A model generated the notes under the pieces. That model searched no databases. It worked only from the letters and a program-made list of their open reading frames with translations, and had not been told where the DNA came from. A program made the position numbers and the translations under genes. This document shows, piece after piece, positions 19,749 to 33,100 of a stretch of DNA of 64,000 bases. Where the stretch lies: positions 251,700-315,699 of the forward strand of contig NMRB01000141.1 in NCBI GenBank assembly GCA_002633025.1, read 5' to 3'. Source of the DNA: Notospermus geniculatus. Taxonomy: Eukaryota > Nemertea > Pilidiophora > Heteronemertea > Lineidae. The first letter of the stretch is position 1; each line of letters begins with the position of its first letter.

Positions 19749-21580
19749 TTCAGATGACTATTAGCGAATAGGTTTTCATGATTGTAATTGCCACCAGATG
19801 GTGCTGTATGCGCGATACAGATTGGAGACCTCTGGTGGCCATTTTGTTTGTTGTGTTCGCGCGTGGGCTTGCCGCGCTGACGGTTGTGGTCCAGATTCGA
19901 CTCGCTGAGCGTGTGAAGTGGTTGCTGGGAGAAAATGGCGCACAACAGATAATCCGACCACGACATGTGATCTTTAAAAAATGCGTAAAGTGAATTGTTA
20001 AGTGATGCGTGACGTGCTAATGTGACTTGATCTTCTGTTGAGGTGCAATCTAGGTTTACGTCGATCAAGCTGTGTATTGGAAGTTGCGCAACATTTTGGT
20101 GTCGCGATAACAGTCTGGACGCGCAAGGTCGGTGATGTTACCCCCCTGTTGTCAGAAATACGGGATTATGTCTCCCTGGTGACTTCACTCACTGCCAATA
20201 GGGGGCGACAGCTCGTAACTGCCTTCGATATGACGAACTGCTAAGAATTCTGCTGGGTCAGAGGATATCCGCGGAATATGAAAACGTGTCTGTTGTCCGT
20301 GCAGCGATTTAGACTTACTTGGAAGATGTGATGCCTGTTTTATCCGTGGACTAAACTTCTGATGTTTTTGATGGAAACCGTAGCACCTACAGATCGACAG
20401 GGATCGACTCTCTGGTAGATACCTCAGATTTATAAAGTTAGCAGTAACTGGTGTATATTTTGGTGGTTCAATTTGCATTGATGTCATTTCGTTCGGCCAT
20501 TGCTGAGTGCGGTATGGGCTCTGTAGTAAATGTGGCAATTCAATCCTCATGGAGGGTTCACAAGAGTTTCAATCCTTGTGCTGGCCTTGTGGAACATAGA
20601 ATCAGTTGCTGGTTTCCTGTACACTGGCGGGGAGTGTACGCAGATATCACTGCATTATAGGCGGGGGTCTGCGAATTTCGAAAACTTATCACGTAATATC
20701 TTGTTCATTCTCCGCTGGTGTACAACAATCCTCAGCTGCGTGGGATTTGGGCACTGCATAATTTGCTTGAAGTCAATTCAAGGCATGATTTTAACATGAA
20801 ACTTGATGTAATCCAATTGCTAGGGGGGCGGGTTTTATTTCATCATAACTTGTGGGTAACGGTGTGATATTTGATTTACATGTGCCATCTGAATAATGCA
20901 TTGGGTTGTGCTAAACTTCATTGCAATTTGTGTGTATGTTGGTGCTCTGCACACATTCTGCCAAAGCAGAGTAAGGAGCTACCTCTGTCAGTGGGGGCTT
21001 GCAATGAAGTACTGTAAGCCCCAAATATTTCACAGCCCAAATTCATCCAAATTCTTCAAATTCGGACGGCATGTCTGTCCAATCAGGAGGGACGATTTGG
21101 GTAATACACCTCAACTTTTGAACTTTAAAGTTTGATATTTTAAATCATTCATGAATCATTTCAATGTTTGGCCTGTGAAAATCTTGGGGTTTACTGTGTA
21201 CAGATTTTGTCGTAAGGTGCACGGCAGAAGTACCAAAGATAACTGTTTTAACCTTGTAACCAGGATGGTTAGATTCCTTGCAGGGAGAGTACCATGTAGG
21301 ACAATGTTAGACCTCGTTCTATGCGCAGGTAACCCCTAGGATCATGTAGCTCCTGGGACCTGGTAACCCCTGGGACAAGGTTGAGATATCTTCCTGAAAC
21401 TTTGTGTGATGATCGCTTCCTGGGACTTCCACTAGGGGGCAGTGTACTTTGTGCCATTTTCACTAGAGTGTTTTGAGCGAACACACTTGGTGTTCTCGAA
21501 AGATAGCCTTTGTTATTTTAGACATTACCTTCTTTCAAGGTCTTTCTACTTTATGCATGGTCGTTAAGATTGCGGTTACG
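19749..21580. other. NR5 3' UTR or intergenic
   Basis: The start is presumably 3' UTR. No second gene was found and no convincing poly(A) signal could be assigned. Open frames on both strands here are short and unrecognised. Confidence 0.4.
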
Positions 21581-21584
21581 GAGG

Positions 21585-21815
21585 CTCGTTGTTCATGTAT
21601 GGTTAACCATTGTTCATGTATGGTTAACCATTGTCCGTGCATGGTTAACCATTGTCCATGTATGGTTAACCATTGTCCGTGCATGGTTAACTATTGTTCG
21701 TGCATGGTTAACCATTGTTTGTGTGTGGTTAACCATTGATCGTGCATGGTTAACCATTGTTCACATATGTTCGTGCATGGTTAACCATTGTTCATGTATG
21801 GTTTACCATTGTTAC
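21585..21815 (+). repeat. 21-bp minisatellite with GGTTAACC cores
   Basis: Eleven or so direct copies of CATGTATGGTTAACCATTGTT or close variants (CCGTGCATGGTTAACCATTG). Each core is a palindrome, CAATGGTTAACCATTG. The period is a multiple of three, so one frame reads as a repeated seven-residue peptide (CMVNHCS-like), which I regard as an artefact. Confidence 0.9.
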
Positions 21816-21819
21816 GCTG

Positions 21820-23440
21820 TTTAGACAGTTTTTCTCAACTTGTTACTAGTCATTATATTAGGAGGTAGAAAACAATGTCTGACTGTCGACAGCGATGGAC
21901 CAATGGTGCACCAGCATTTTAGAAATCTGCGTAGCTTTAGAATCCCCGAATCGGAGGAACCGTGAAAGTTTGATGAATATACTGTATAGTGAGTCCGAGT
22001 TCATCAAACGATGACCTCGTGGGTGCTGTTTGGGGATTCAAAAGTCACCCCGCGGAATTCATGCGGCGCTTACCCAAATTTCGGAGGGGGACGGTGTACG
22101 CTATTGAAATAGAATAACAATGATACTTGTGCTATTAACCTGAACTGGAACCTGATAAAACCCCTGCTTAATTTTCGGGATAAAGACTGGAGAATTTGGT
22201 GATTTTTGTATGATTTTGTTTTGAAATGGGGAACAATTTAAATGTGTGCTTTCAATGACCACGACGATTAACTGACCTTGTTGTCAGTGTTAAGGGTAAA
22301 TGTGCTATTTGTGAATATAATTATAAGCTTATTGGATTTGTTTGTCTTGAAGACCTGTAGTCAAGGCCTTCGCATACTTGTGTATTTCACAGTGCATTTG
22401 TGAGTAAATCCTCACCGTGGCAGCTCCATGCATCCAAAAATCGCACTGCGTTCTGGACAAGTGTGTGGTAGACTGTGTACCACAAAGTTGCTGTACACAC
22501 AGACGTATGGTAGGTGGACATCTCTGCCTGGTGGACACCCCTATATTAAATCTCACATTTGCTGTTTCTATTCATTGCGACCTCTGAATTCAGGACACTT
22601 CTCAATTAAGGACAACATGTGTCAGTCCTAGAAATGTCCCTATTGGCAAGGTTCCTTTGTATTTTGAATGAATGTGCTGAAGTTGTCCTCTGTGGAATTC
22701 AGTGTGAAATATTGGCTTTATCACCATGGCGGATTCAGATCCTCAATATCCATCTGCTCATACATGACTTCTGACTCACTGAGTTCCAGCGACACCTTTT
22801 TGCGATTTTTCTCACTACTTATGCCAATTCGACTATTTATGTTGACAAAAAATCTATAAACTTTCTTTGAATAATCTTCCCCAAACTTGCCGTCATAGAG
22901 AAGGATATCATACGGAAGGTGTCGTCTGCTTCTTGCGATTAACGTCTGCTTCTGCTTGCTATGCAGATTTGCACGAATTTGCCATAAAGAATTTAAAGCT
23001 TTAGGTCTCCTTGATGGGAATTTCCTACATAAGGTTCAGAGACCACACTTTTCCAAAGAAATGTCTTGAAGAGGAGAGACTAAAAACCATAACTTGGAGT
23101 ACGTAAATTTAAAAGAAATCGGTGTCTTGAATTATAGGCCTACCAAGGCATTGTAAGCTTTAACTTTTGTGATTAACTGATAACAACTGAAGGAGGGCGA
23201 GTTTCTACCATTTGGAGATGAAAAAATCTTTGTTTCTGATTTCTGCCATACTTGATAAATGTTTATTTTGATTGTTACGAATTCTTGCTCCTGTGCGATA
23301 AAACACTTTGGTGCCGGTTCCGGTATAGCGGGACAGCGCGTAGTGACACCGAGTGCCATAGGTTTTCGTCAAGACTGACCTCATGACACCTTTCTCAAGT
23401 GTAATTGCATTACGATGTGCACTACGACATGTGCTGCGGC
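21820..23440. other. Intergenic, nothing recognised
   Basis: No exon, RNA or repeat array was recognised. Confidence 0.4.
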
Positions 23441-23444
23441 AGTG

Positions 23445-23577
23445 AGGCCGGGTTCACATAGAGGTATACGGTATACAGACACACGGGCGAACAATGGCCT
23501 AACCAAGGGTTCATGACCATAAAACATTTGTTCACCCGCGTGTCCGTATACCGTATATCTCTGTGTAAACTCAGCCT
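23445..23577. mobile_element. Foldback MITE
   Basis: The left arm AGGCCGGGTTCACATAGAG, continuing through TATACGGTATAC, is matched by GTATACCGTATATCTCTGTG and TAAACTCAGCCT on the right. ACACGGGCGAACAA and TTGTTCACCCGCGTGT also pair. No coding capacity. Confidence 0.75.
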
Positions 23578-23814
23578 GACATCACTGTATCTGCTTTTAT
23601 AGTGGGCTCGACATTCAAGTGAACCCATGCAAAAATCCTCTCGGACTAAAATGGGAAGAAGTAGAGTCTTAAAATCTTGCCATCTGCTTTGAGGGATGGT
23701 TTCGCACAACATATTAGAATGCATTTGCTTGCATGTAGTAGATGACCTAATGAACTTGAAAATGAATTGAACACATTCACGAAAAAAACGTAGCCATGTC
23801 GACAGCTGTTAAAC

Positions 23815-23965
23815 ATTCAGGAAGTGAGGTGGGCTGTTGCCATGCCGGCAAGAGGCAGTAAACATTTGCCGAAGGGAACTGGGTCGTTGCCATGATGACA
23901 ACAGGCGTTAAATAATCTCGGAAGGAAGGTGGGCTGTTGCCATACCGACAACAGGCATGTGTTGG
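23815..23965 (+). repeat. About 62-bp degenerate repeat, three copies
   Basis: GGTGGGCTGTTGCCATGCCG is followed 60-odd bases later by two related copies (GGGTCGTTGCCATGATGAC and GGTGGGCTGTTGCCATACC), each followed by ACAACAGGC or a variant. Confidence 0.6.
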
Positions 23966-26750
23966 TACTGCTGGGATCTTCCTGTTGATGACTTACACCT
24001 CGATTTCCTCTCACCTACTTTTCTTGAAACGGTTCCAATTCTTTACCATTTATGCTTTGAGCCAATGCTTGAACTGTAAAATTTTATAAGCCCCACCTCG
24101 ATAGCGTTCTGCAACTGAGGACGAGGGAAACTTTTAGGCCAGTATGCTTTATCTAGAATCTTAATTTTTTACGACATTTAATTGTATTACTCAAGATTAA
24201 TGTGTAGATATTATGAAATTTTCATTCTTAACTTAGAAGAGGCTGATTATGGCTGAAAGTTGATTTCAAATAATAAAAAAAATCAATTAAATTGAAACAT
24301 CGACTTGAGCATGAAATTTCGCTGATATGTAAATTTATGGAAAAAACTTTGCTTGAAATGTTGGATTTTGGCATTGATATTGTTTTACTGGCGAAACAGT
24401 AGTTAGTAGTTTACACTGGATCCAGGATTTCATTGGAGAAGTTACACATTTGGTAAGCCTACCATCCTGCATCAGAATGTTGAAGTTGGCTGGAGATCAA
24501 CCTTAGTAAGAAATGCTTGACTCCCTGATTTAACCACTTTTATCCTGGAACATAAAAATTCCCCTTTTCATTTGCATGTTTTAATCGGAATACCCACTGT
24601 AACCTTCACATCCTGGTTTTAGTTTTAACGTGTGGTTCTCTACAACTTGCGATACCTCGCTATCTCTCGTGCCATGTCAACTGGGGATATGAAGGGTGGG
24701 TTGTAAAATAGTCTATTTTTAAGATTTTTCAACATATTTTGCCGTGAGTTCTACACTAGAAGTATAATCATGTGATGTACACACTTCATTGAGCTTAATT
24801 CTTCGTCGGCACTTAATAATAATTATAAATGTATACTGTATATAAGTACGGCATAAATCGGACATTGTTTGGATGTTTCTTATTACACAATACGGATAAT
24901 TCCGTGTTAGGCGCTGCGCCGATGGTTTCAAGCAGAATTCCTAATCGTCAAGTTTTTTAATCGAATGTAATTTATTTGTGGCTGATGTTTGCGTATACTG
25001 TGAAAGAAGCTCTCAGGAAATAGTTGTTGTCATTAAGTAACTGTATATAATCATATTCTGGTTAAGAAACTGGCGGGGGTGATGTCTGTGCGTCCCTGTG
25101 TGTAGTCGATTTCAGGGTAAACAGGGAGCTTGGATTTCTATTCATAACAGCAGATTTTTTACTCCATCTCCTTAGTCCACATTTAATTGGAAGCAATCTA
25201 TTTGTTCAGTGTTGTACGCCCCGCGATCATTGGTGTGGTGCAGCTGGTTCATTTGGTCTTTTTGTGGAATGTCTAGATACAAATTCACAAGAACATTCTA
25301 TTCTAGTTAAATGAGAAAATGACAAAATTCGAATTTTACAAAATGGCCGACTGGCAGCCATATTTGAAGCCCAGTTGCGCTGATTTCTTAGAATGAGGAG
25401 GGTAGATTTCCATTGGTGGCCTGTTATCTGTTGATGACATTTCCAGCCTCAAGATTGAGCATTTGATTATTCCAGTCTCCATACGTGGAAAAATGTGCAA
25501 AACATCAAATACTTCCTTACTGCAAATTTGATGGGAGTTAGACGACGCTCTAGAAAACCCCTTTACTCTTTAGGTGACCTATTTTCCTGACTTGCACCCA
25601 CAATATTTTCCTCATGGCGATTGCACGATAGGCGAGCACAGTCAATACACTCTGGAGGTGTACGCACACTGAATACACTCTTTTGGAAGCATTGTGAATT
25701 GTGACTCTTTACTTCCAGTTTCAAGTCTGCCATGTCTAATGCGCAAATTTTAAACTTCGAACTTTTAGAAACACTGTGTAGCCACTTGAACTTTTGTGAA
25801 GTATTCCATCACTGCGGTACATTCAGATGAATGTACGCCCCAGCTTTTCTCACCAGCATGAATTCTGATCGATGAATTTAAACAAGTTTGACTAATTAGC
25901 GTTTAGATTGCCTTGATTATGTTATGATTTCCTCCGCAGTATACAAATTGTCTTGGGAAGCGAATTTCTGTCTGGTGGTGTCATGTTAAATCAACTTCAT
26001 GACAAGCCATCGTTGATACGGCTGCAGATTTTAGTTACGTCTTAAAACACCTGCGATTGGTGCCTTTAAATAGCTCAGCTACAAGTATTACTGTACTTTT
26101 CTTATGGTTGGCTGAGTCTTTTTTCTCTGCGAGAGTCATCCCTCTTTGTTTCTGATCATGTTGAATAGTATAGTGTCCTGTTGTGTTAGCCTTACGTGTC
26201 GGTGGTCCTAGGTTTGTATAGTTCAAGAGTACACGTCCAGTCTTGTCTTAAAGTGTACACAGATCATGATTGCTATTGTTTTAGTTCCCATGGTTACGGT
26301 TGGCTTGGCAACATTTCGGTAACGGTTCTAATATTTCAGATATTTGCTGATAATTTACCCCATTGGTGAATGCAATCAATTTTGCTTGCATATAGCACAA
26401 TCTGCTATATATTTGTTTGAATGTTACCGTGCAAGTTAATAATGGTTGCTATGGTAACTAATTCTATAGCGACCAATGTTTTGGGGTGATTTTTCAAACC
26501 TGTTGTAATGTTTTTTCGATGACTATGTGTTAGTTCCTTCATATTTTGGAGGTCCAGATTTCTGTTCGGTGATAAAGGTAGAATATTTAACAGAAATTCT
26601 GGTTTGTATTTTATTCTAGAGTAAATTTGTTGTTTTTTATGTGGGATTTCCTTCCATTTTACTTGCCATTGTTTATGGCTTTAACAGAGCCCTGCATGTC
26701 GAGCTGGTTGCTATGCTCTGCGAGAATAGGTCACTTTTCCACTGTCTCTA
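23966..26750. other. Intergenic, nothing recognised
   Basis: AT-rich sequence with no supported exon on either strand. Confidence 0.4.
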
Positions 26751-26754
26751 CGGA

Positions 26755-27215
26755 CACTCTTTGTACAGAGTACTACACTGTATGTACAATTGCCCTGTAT
26801 ATACAGAGTACCGGGTATTCCACTCTCTGTACAGAATATGATCCTGTGTGTAAACAGTGTTGCACTAGATTTACAGAACATTACACTCTACTTACAGAGT
26901 ATTGAACTTTATGTACAGAGTGTTGCCCTGGATGTACAGAATGTTGCACTGTACATACCGAGCATTGCTCTGTACATACAGATTACTGTACTTAGTACCC
27001 TCTGTAGGATCCTGTTTTTACCAGCAACATGGTCTGTATCTACTGCAGAGCTGAAGTGTATAAAGAGTAACCTCTCAGTAGAGTAGTGTCTGTATGTACA
27101 GAATGACATCCTGTATTTACAGAATAGCATCCTATACTTCTTCAGAAGTATTGTACATTGTATATTTACAGACTATTGTGCTACTTAAAGAACAATTCTG
27201 TTTTTACAGATGAAC
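26755..27215 (+). repeat. Degenerate tandem repeat (TGTACAGAGTRTTGCACTG)
   Basis: Words of the form TGTACAGAGT, TTTACAGA and TTGCACTGTA recur about every 28-32 bases over some 450 bp. Both strands have short open frames produced by the repeat. Confidence 0.7.
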
Positions 27216-27920
27216 AGCAAATCCTGTATTAGGCCTACTATGTACAAACTGACATACATAGAGTATGGCGATTCAAATGTTTTGAATGTTTCGAGTTAGT
27301 TTGTATGTATCAACCAAGATCACCTGTATTTACAGTGGAAGTACCGTACTCTATGAAACTTTTACAGAGCAAACTTTCCATGTAGAAAACATCTGATGGA
27401 TCGACTCTATCCGATAGTTAATTCTAGTTTGTGATCTGTATGTTTAAGAACTTACGTCGAATAACTGGCAATTTACAATCAGTCAGGGCAGTACAGTGTG
27501 TACCAAAAAATGTCAATTGGAATTCGTTGGAGAGTGTTTTCTATGCTGTGCTATTTTGGCCTTTTCCTGTTTGAATTTTTTACTACTGGTTGCCAAAAAA
27601 TGTATCCATGTTGAGCATATAAATATGCCAACAACAAATTTGTAGTTTTCGGTGATTTTGATGAACTGGACAGTAAATGACTTGGTCCACGGAAAGGATG
27701 TCGAGTACAAAATCGACATTTTTTGTACACTCTGTGTATTTCTTTAGTTTCGTGTCAACTGGAAGGATGGGGGGAATTCGTGTTATAGAAGGCTAATAAA
27801 AAAATAATATGTGAAGACTTGTTAGTTATTGTCAGTTTATTCTTTAGGGTTGAGTATTGAACATCAGGTTGTTGCTTGATGTATTTCTGTTGCCAGGGAT
27901 TAATTAACCCTGGCTTGTGA
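27216..27920. other. Intergenic up to the start of copy A
   Basis: No gene was seen. A small palindrome, CCAGGGATTAATTAACCCTGG, lies at about 27893-27913, just before homology with copy B begins. Confidence 0.4.
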
Positions 27921-29104
27921 CACTCATTGCATGGGACGGGACAGTACGCCGTGGGTCAGTGGCCTCCACATTCTTGACTGCGAACACACTCTTTGAAGCA
28001 CTCTTGCCTACTCTCTCCAGAAGAAAACTAGACTGGTACCCAGTCCTAAAAATTTTACATCGGACTTTTGCATATGTTAGTACCAGTTGTGCCCATGTTC
28101 GTGAATCTGATTGGCCGGTGATTGGCACAGGTGGTAAGAGTAGAAACTATTATGTTGATACCTTTCTATTTTAACACCTTCGTGATTGGTGGATTTCCTG
28201 GGTCAAATGGAGGTCAAATGGAGGTCAACTTCTATCTGCATTCCGGTACGTCAGCCGTATTAAGAATTGAATAAATTGTCATAAAATTTCCAAGTGACGT
28301 CACTAGCAGAATTCCTCCAAAAATGGCAGCCAATACTGGTCCTACCAAACAAGCCACGACTACAGCGCGCAGGTTGGTTGGTAGGATCAGGTACTCATCT
28401 AGAAGAAAGCAAGCTAAACTCTGTAGATTCACACTGATTCATGAATATTGCGTTTTATTCATCAGGTTAAAATGAATGTGAACACCAACTTGGTTTACAG
28501 CAATTACAATCCATGGAATTATAACTCGAATGATCTGAGTCGACATGAACATTTGGATTGAAACAGAACGATTGAAATCACACTCTTAGTAGTGGTACTT
28601 CATATGGACATTGACAAACACGCCACCTGCCCTTCCGTGGTACAAGGCAGTACCTTCACCTCCAGTGGGAAGATGGTAGATAAAAGTAAGAGCTCTGCTA
28701 CTCGTCTTGTAGTGAGGTGAGTACACCAGTTGGTGAGACTCCCCCTGAACTTGAGTGGAGATACTGCCTTCTATTATCAGAAGACAAAATAGCAATCTTC
28801 TATCATGTACAGCAGCATTACAGTTGGAATTACTGGACATCATATCATGCAAATCATTTTAGGAGGAAGGCAAATGTAGCTCCATATAAAACCACTAAGC
28901 CCTAGGCCACATTGCACACCAAGATAACAAACATTCAGTATGTTACAAAAAAAAGTGATATAAAACATTTGACCATGCAAGTTAAGTATTTTCATTGATC
29001 TGATAATGTCTTAAGTACTTTCTCAGAAAATCAGTTTCCATCCTCCCACAGCAGGGGTTCTACCTCCATCTGTTTTTCCATTCGCACCCTTGGGTGTGAC
29101 TGTA

Positions 29105-29345
29105 TGAAGGGGCCATGGTGGTCTATTGGTTTGGGTCTCTGAGTAGTGGTCAGAGAGTCCCGAGTTCAAATCCCACAGCATGACACTTTGGGCAAGTCTC
29201 TTTGCCTTACTGGCCTCTCTCCACCCAGGTGTATAAATGGGTACTAATACAGGTCGGAAATGCTCAGATACTAGCGCTAAATGAGGAGCTCATCTGAGTC
29301 TATTGCAAGGTTTCAGGATAGACTGGGGTTAAAGTGTAAAGTCAG
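29105..29345 (+). mobile_element. tRNA-derived SINE (copy A)
   Basis: The head has GGTGGTCTATTGGTTTGGG (A-box-like) and GAGTTCAAATCC (B-box). The body reads GGCAAGTCTCTTTGCCTTAC and GTGTATAAATGGGTAC. Copy B at 50075-50145 has a related but diverged head and lacks about 170 bp of the body. Confidence 0.65.
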
Positions 29346-29597
29346 GTGAGAACCTCTACCGTTGTTGATATCAGACTATATACTCAAACTCAAACTTCAT
29401 GAAGAGGAGCGAGACCAAAGCCCTGCTATGGGAGGATGACTGGTTTTGGAGTGAGTGTGATTTGGATCATTCTGCATAAGCCAGTCTTGAATAACAAACA
29501 AATAAATGAGTAAGCAGCCACAACTGTTCCATAACTTTTCTATTGCTATCTTCAAAGATACCATACACTGCACATGGAATAAAACACTACATGATTA

Positions 29598-30145
29598 CTA
29601 GACTTTAGAAGCCTCACTGCCAGGCTGCTTTTCGTCTGTTATTTCAGATTTGACCTTGACCTCTGCAGGCTGTTCAGCTCCAGGATTATCGGGGGATTCC
29701 GTCACGTGCGCCTCATCATTGGTGCTTGTAGCCATCGGTACTTCACTGTCGTCATCCATTTCTTCCTCTTCAACCGGTGGCTCCGAGCTGTCGACCTGCA
29801 TTGCTTCCACGGCAACTGGGCCTTCAGAATCGTTACTCGACTGCGTAACGATGGCCTCCGACGCAGACGACGGCTCTGCGTTACCGGCTAGTCCCTCCTG
29901 AGCATTTGCAGCAGCTCGGGAGGCCTTCTTTTTGGACATCCGTTTGGCCAGAACTGCTGGAATCTTAGTCACACGAGTTGTGGCGGTTTTCTTAAGCACA
30001 GTACCACGGTTATGGGCTTGCGACGTTGCCGCTGCCATTTTGGCCGATGCAGCCGCTTTGGCAGCTTTTGTCGTGATTTTCTGCAGGGCTGTCATCTTTG
30101 GTGTTGGGCTGTCTGTGCTGGGGCTGGCAGCTGAGCTGGAAACTG
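29598..30145 (-). CDS. Zinc-finger gene terminal exon, copy A
   Basis: The acceptor (minus strand) is GTAATTCCAG, phase 1 in, ending at TAG. It encodes an S/T/P start, a KAAKAAASAKMAAATS basic stretch, KKKASRAAANAQ and an acidic tail ending EKQPGSEASKV. Copy B has lost one codon (Q) here with the frame kept, which supports coding. Confidence 0.88.
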
Positions 30146-33100
30146 CTGGAATTACAAAACAGCATTCTGATAAACTGTATGTCTGCCAGTACTTGAACTG
30201 GGCTCCCTTTTGGAAAATTCTCTATGGTAGCAGATTGCAGACTCAGAAATACTATCAGGCGCGGATCCAAGTGAGGGCACACCCGGCCCATGCCCCCTCT
30301 ATTTTGTGGAAAATCTTTAAAATTGACCAGGAAATTTCGAAAAGATGTTAAAATTTGACAGAGGTTTTCCACAATGTGCGCTAGCTGTGCCCCCTCTTTC
30401 CCATGATTCTGGATCCGCCCCTGACTATCATACAACAGCCACAGAGGATGTGATGCACCGTAGTCAGTCTTAAAACACCCACCTGTTTGAGTACTATCAG
30501 CTGCAGCAGGTGTTGCACCAGCCTCGTCACACTTTTGGTCCTGATCAGCTGAGGAGGCGACTTCAGTAGCAAGGCGTTCCTTCTCTTTTTCCTCGGCCAA
30601 TTTCTTTTCGTACACAACACGGGCGTTCTGCAACATCAAAATGACAAAATTCAAACAACCACAAAGACAAGGCAGTTGCCATGCACAGCTTTGCTACACA
30701 TCATTGCTGCTTCATGTGAGACGCTTCTCATGCGAGTTGGCTCTCAATGGGCAATTCAGCATTGTTGGTTTCCTTACGAATTACACGCAGCAGCGGGTTG
30801 GTCTCGTCTCACAAATACTTCTTGATTACACTCAAATGAAGAGGAAAGTATAACATAAAGTCGTCTCCGAATTTCGCAAATTTTTCACCCCAACCAGGGT
30901 CTGAGTGCCTGAGGAAGACCCTAGTTGGGGTCGAAAATTTGCGAAATTCAGAAACAACTTTATGTTTACTATCATTTTGTGTGTCGTTTTTTTGTGCTCT
31001 ATGTTGGATAACAAAATGAAGAGGAAATGTTGACTTTTGTTTACCTTGAGTTTCTCCAGATGAGCAGACGACTTGATGTGGACACGTTTGGCCGCAGCCT
31101 CATTGTGATAGAACTTGCAACACAATTTACAAAAGAAGCCAGATACTGGTATGATGTAACAAGCGCCGTATTGGTCGAGCTCTGGATCGGGCGGGGTGAT
31201 TTCAATCGTGTGAAGCGGTTTTGCAGGTTGTGCCGTTTCTTTCGTGGCGGAGGATTCAGAATTCTGAAAATGCAGAGGATCAATTTTCATCAAATTGTGG
31301 GATCTTGAAAAAAATCACCCTTATTTCAGTTGACAATATGCAGTGTGTTGCCAGCTTACCTCCTCCAGTCGCCTCCTCTTGCGATGATGGTGATGTTGTT
31401 GTTGCTCTTCTTGGTCAGATTCCTTAGTTTCTGCCTGTGGCTTCTCCTGCAAGAGAAAGCAAATCATAAACTGCAGACAACGCAACGTCAGCAACTAGAA
31501 AGTACAGGATTGACTGGGGATCGAACCCTCAACTTCTGAATTGACAGGCACTGCGATTTCCACTGCACCACTCAGTCTTAACCTAATCTGCCTTCCAATG
31601 CCAAAATGGAAGGCAGAATCTCCACTAGCAATCAGTGGGTACATGGGCAACTGAAGTAAGAGCTCTTGTGTGTACTTCCAAGTACACCGTAATGCAGAGT
31701 ACAGCTATTACCGGTACTTTCTACACCCATGCTCCCACAGCTCCTTAACTCATCTGCCCCCAGGGTCCAGCAGACATCATCTTTTGTCAAAGTTTTCTCG
31801 CATCCTATGGAACTAATCTTAAAATATTTGAAGAAAGGTTGTTCCCATCAACCATCTGAAGAATGTTTCTTCAAATTCTTTCCAATTAACTCCCAAGGAT
31901 TTTAGAAAACTTCATTTCAGAAGATAGTGCCAACTCAAACCGGAGGACAGATCTCCCTACCTTTTCATCATCTTCATCAGATTCTCCCACAGAATCAAGG
32001 ATGACAAGATCCTCCAGATTTTCAGGGCTGATGTCGTCTTCTTCGTCTGATTTTACTCGGTGACGTTCCAAGGGAGCCGAGTATTGGTGTTTCCTTGCAC
32101 GAACATTGCGCTGAAATGACAAGTGCATATTTTGGCCAAAAGTTCTTCCCCAATGAGCGAATCTGTTGACTCAGATTTCGAATTGAATAGTCAACTGCTC
32201 CCCCTCTTACCTGATGTTGCAGGGTGTTTGTATGCGTAAATCTTGTCCCGTAGAACTGGAATTTACACAGCGTACAGTAGTTGAACGCCCTGGGAGTGTA
32301 CGCGGGGACGCCACGGCCTCGGAAACCACGGGTCGATAGGACTCTTCCACGACCGCGGGTTGTTAGCTGATGAAAACAAGAAACGCTAACTGAATATCAG
32401 GGAGGCGTTTGTCTAAAACGTCACGTGTTTAATCCTGCTGAGGTTATCAGGGGTCACGCTCGCTCCAGTAAACACACCGTAGGCAGTGACATAGAGGAGA
32501 AACATGGTCTCCTCCCCATTTCTCGATGTGACGAAAAGAACCAATCAGTCCAATCGTAATGAGATACTCACTCTTGGCGTAGTCGTGTATTTTCGTACAA
32601 TACTCGTAGCAAGCGTTCTTGTCACTCCTGTTGGCCTCCTCAACGCAAACGCACCACGTCCCCGAGCAGGAATAAATCCCCTACCACGCCCACGCCCTCG
32701 GGGTTCATACTCCGTCTGTACATGTGCTGGTTCCCGCAGTCTCGTGGGACTCCTCATTTCGTCAGTACCTGGGCGTGGTATCGGCTCGTCGCGAGGATAT
32801 CTCGTTGAGGTGTAGCGATTGTCATAGCCTCTCCTACCTGTTTGAAAAGGTCAAATGGGTCAAGAAATTTAAAGTGGTGGCATAAAAGGGTGGCTGTTTT
32901 TTCAAACTCTGTCTACCAGTAATGTGCACAGGGGGAATGAAATTTTAATCACAGCTGAGCATTTGTGAGTGGTATAAGGGACAGAACATAGTCCAAAGGG
33001 TAGTTAAAACAAGAGGTTAATGTTGGCAACACCAGAAAATCCCAGAGATTTCCTCCAAGTTGAATCAAGAATTTGCGTAACACTGATTCACTTAATAATG

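Noticed and set aside
21473-21824. Repeated seven-residue peptide frames (CMVNHCP / VWLTIVR)
   Set aside because: A 21-bp repeat stays open in several frames by chance, and no start context or homologue is seen.
28586-28852. Minus-strand open frame shared by copies A and B (28586-28852 and 49553-49762)
   Set aside because: In the shared part I count six substitutions between copies, all changing the amino acid and none synonymous. That is not how the real exons nearby behave, and no domain is recognisable, so it is probably 3' UTR or intergenic.
29932-30351. Plus-strand open frame over the zinc-finger terminal exon (also 50696-51142)
   Set aside because: Antisense shadow that runs out of the exon into the intronic MITE. 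No domain.
31480-31590. Intronic tRNA gene
   Set aside because: A- and B-box words are present but the stems do not pair as a cloverleaf. Similar heads are attached to a common body elsewhere, so it is a SINE.
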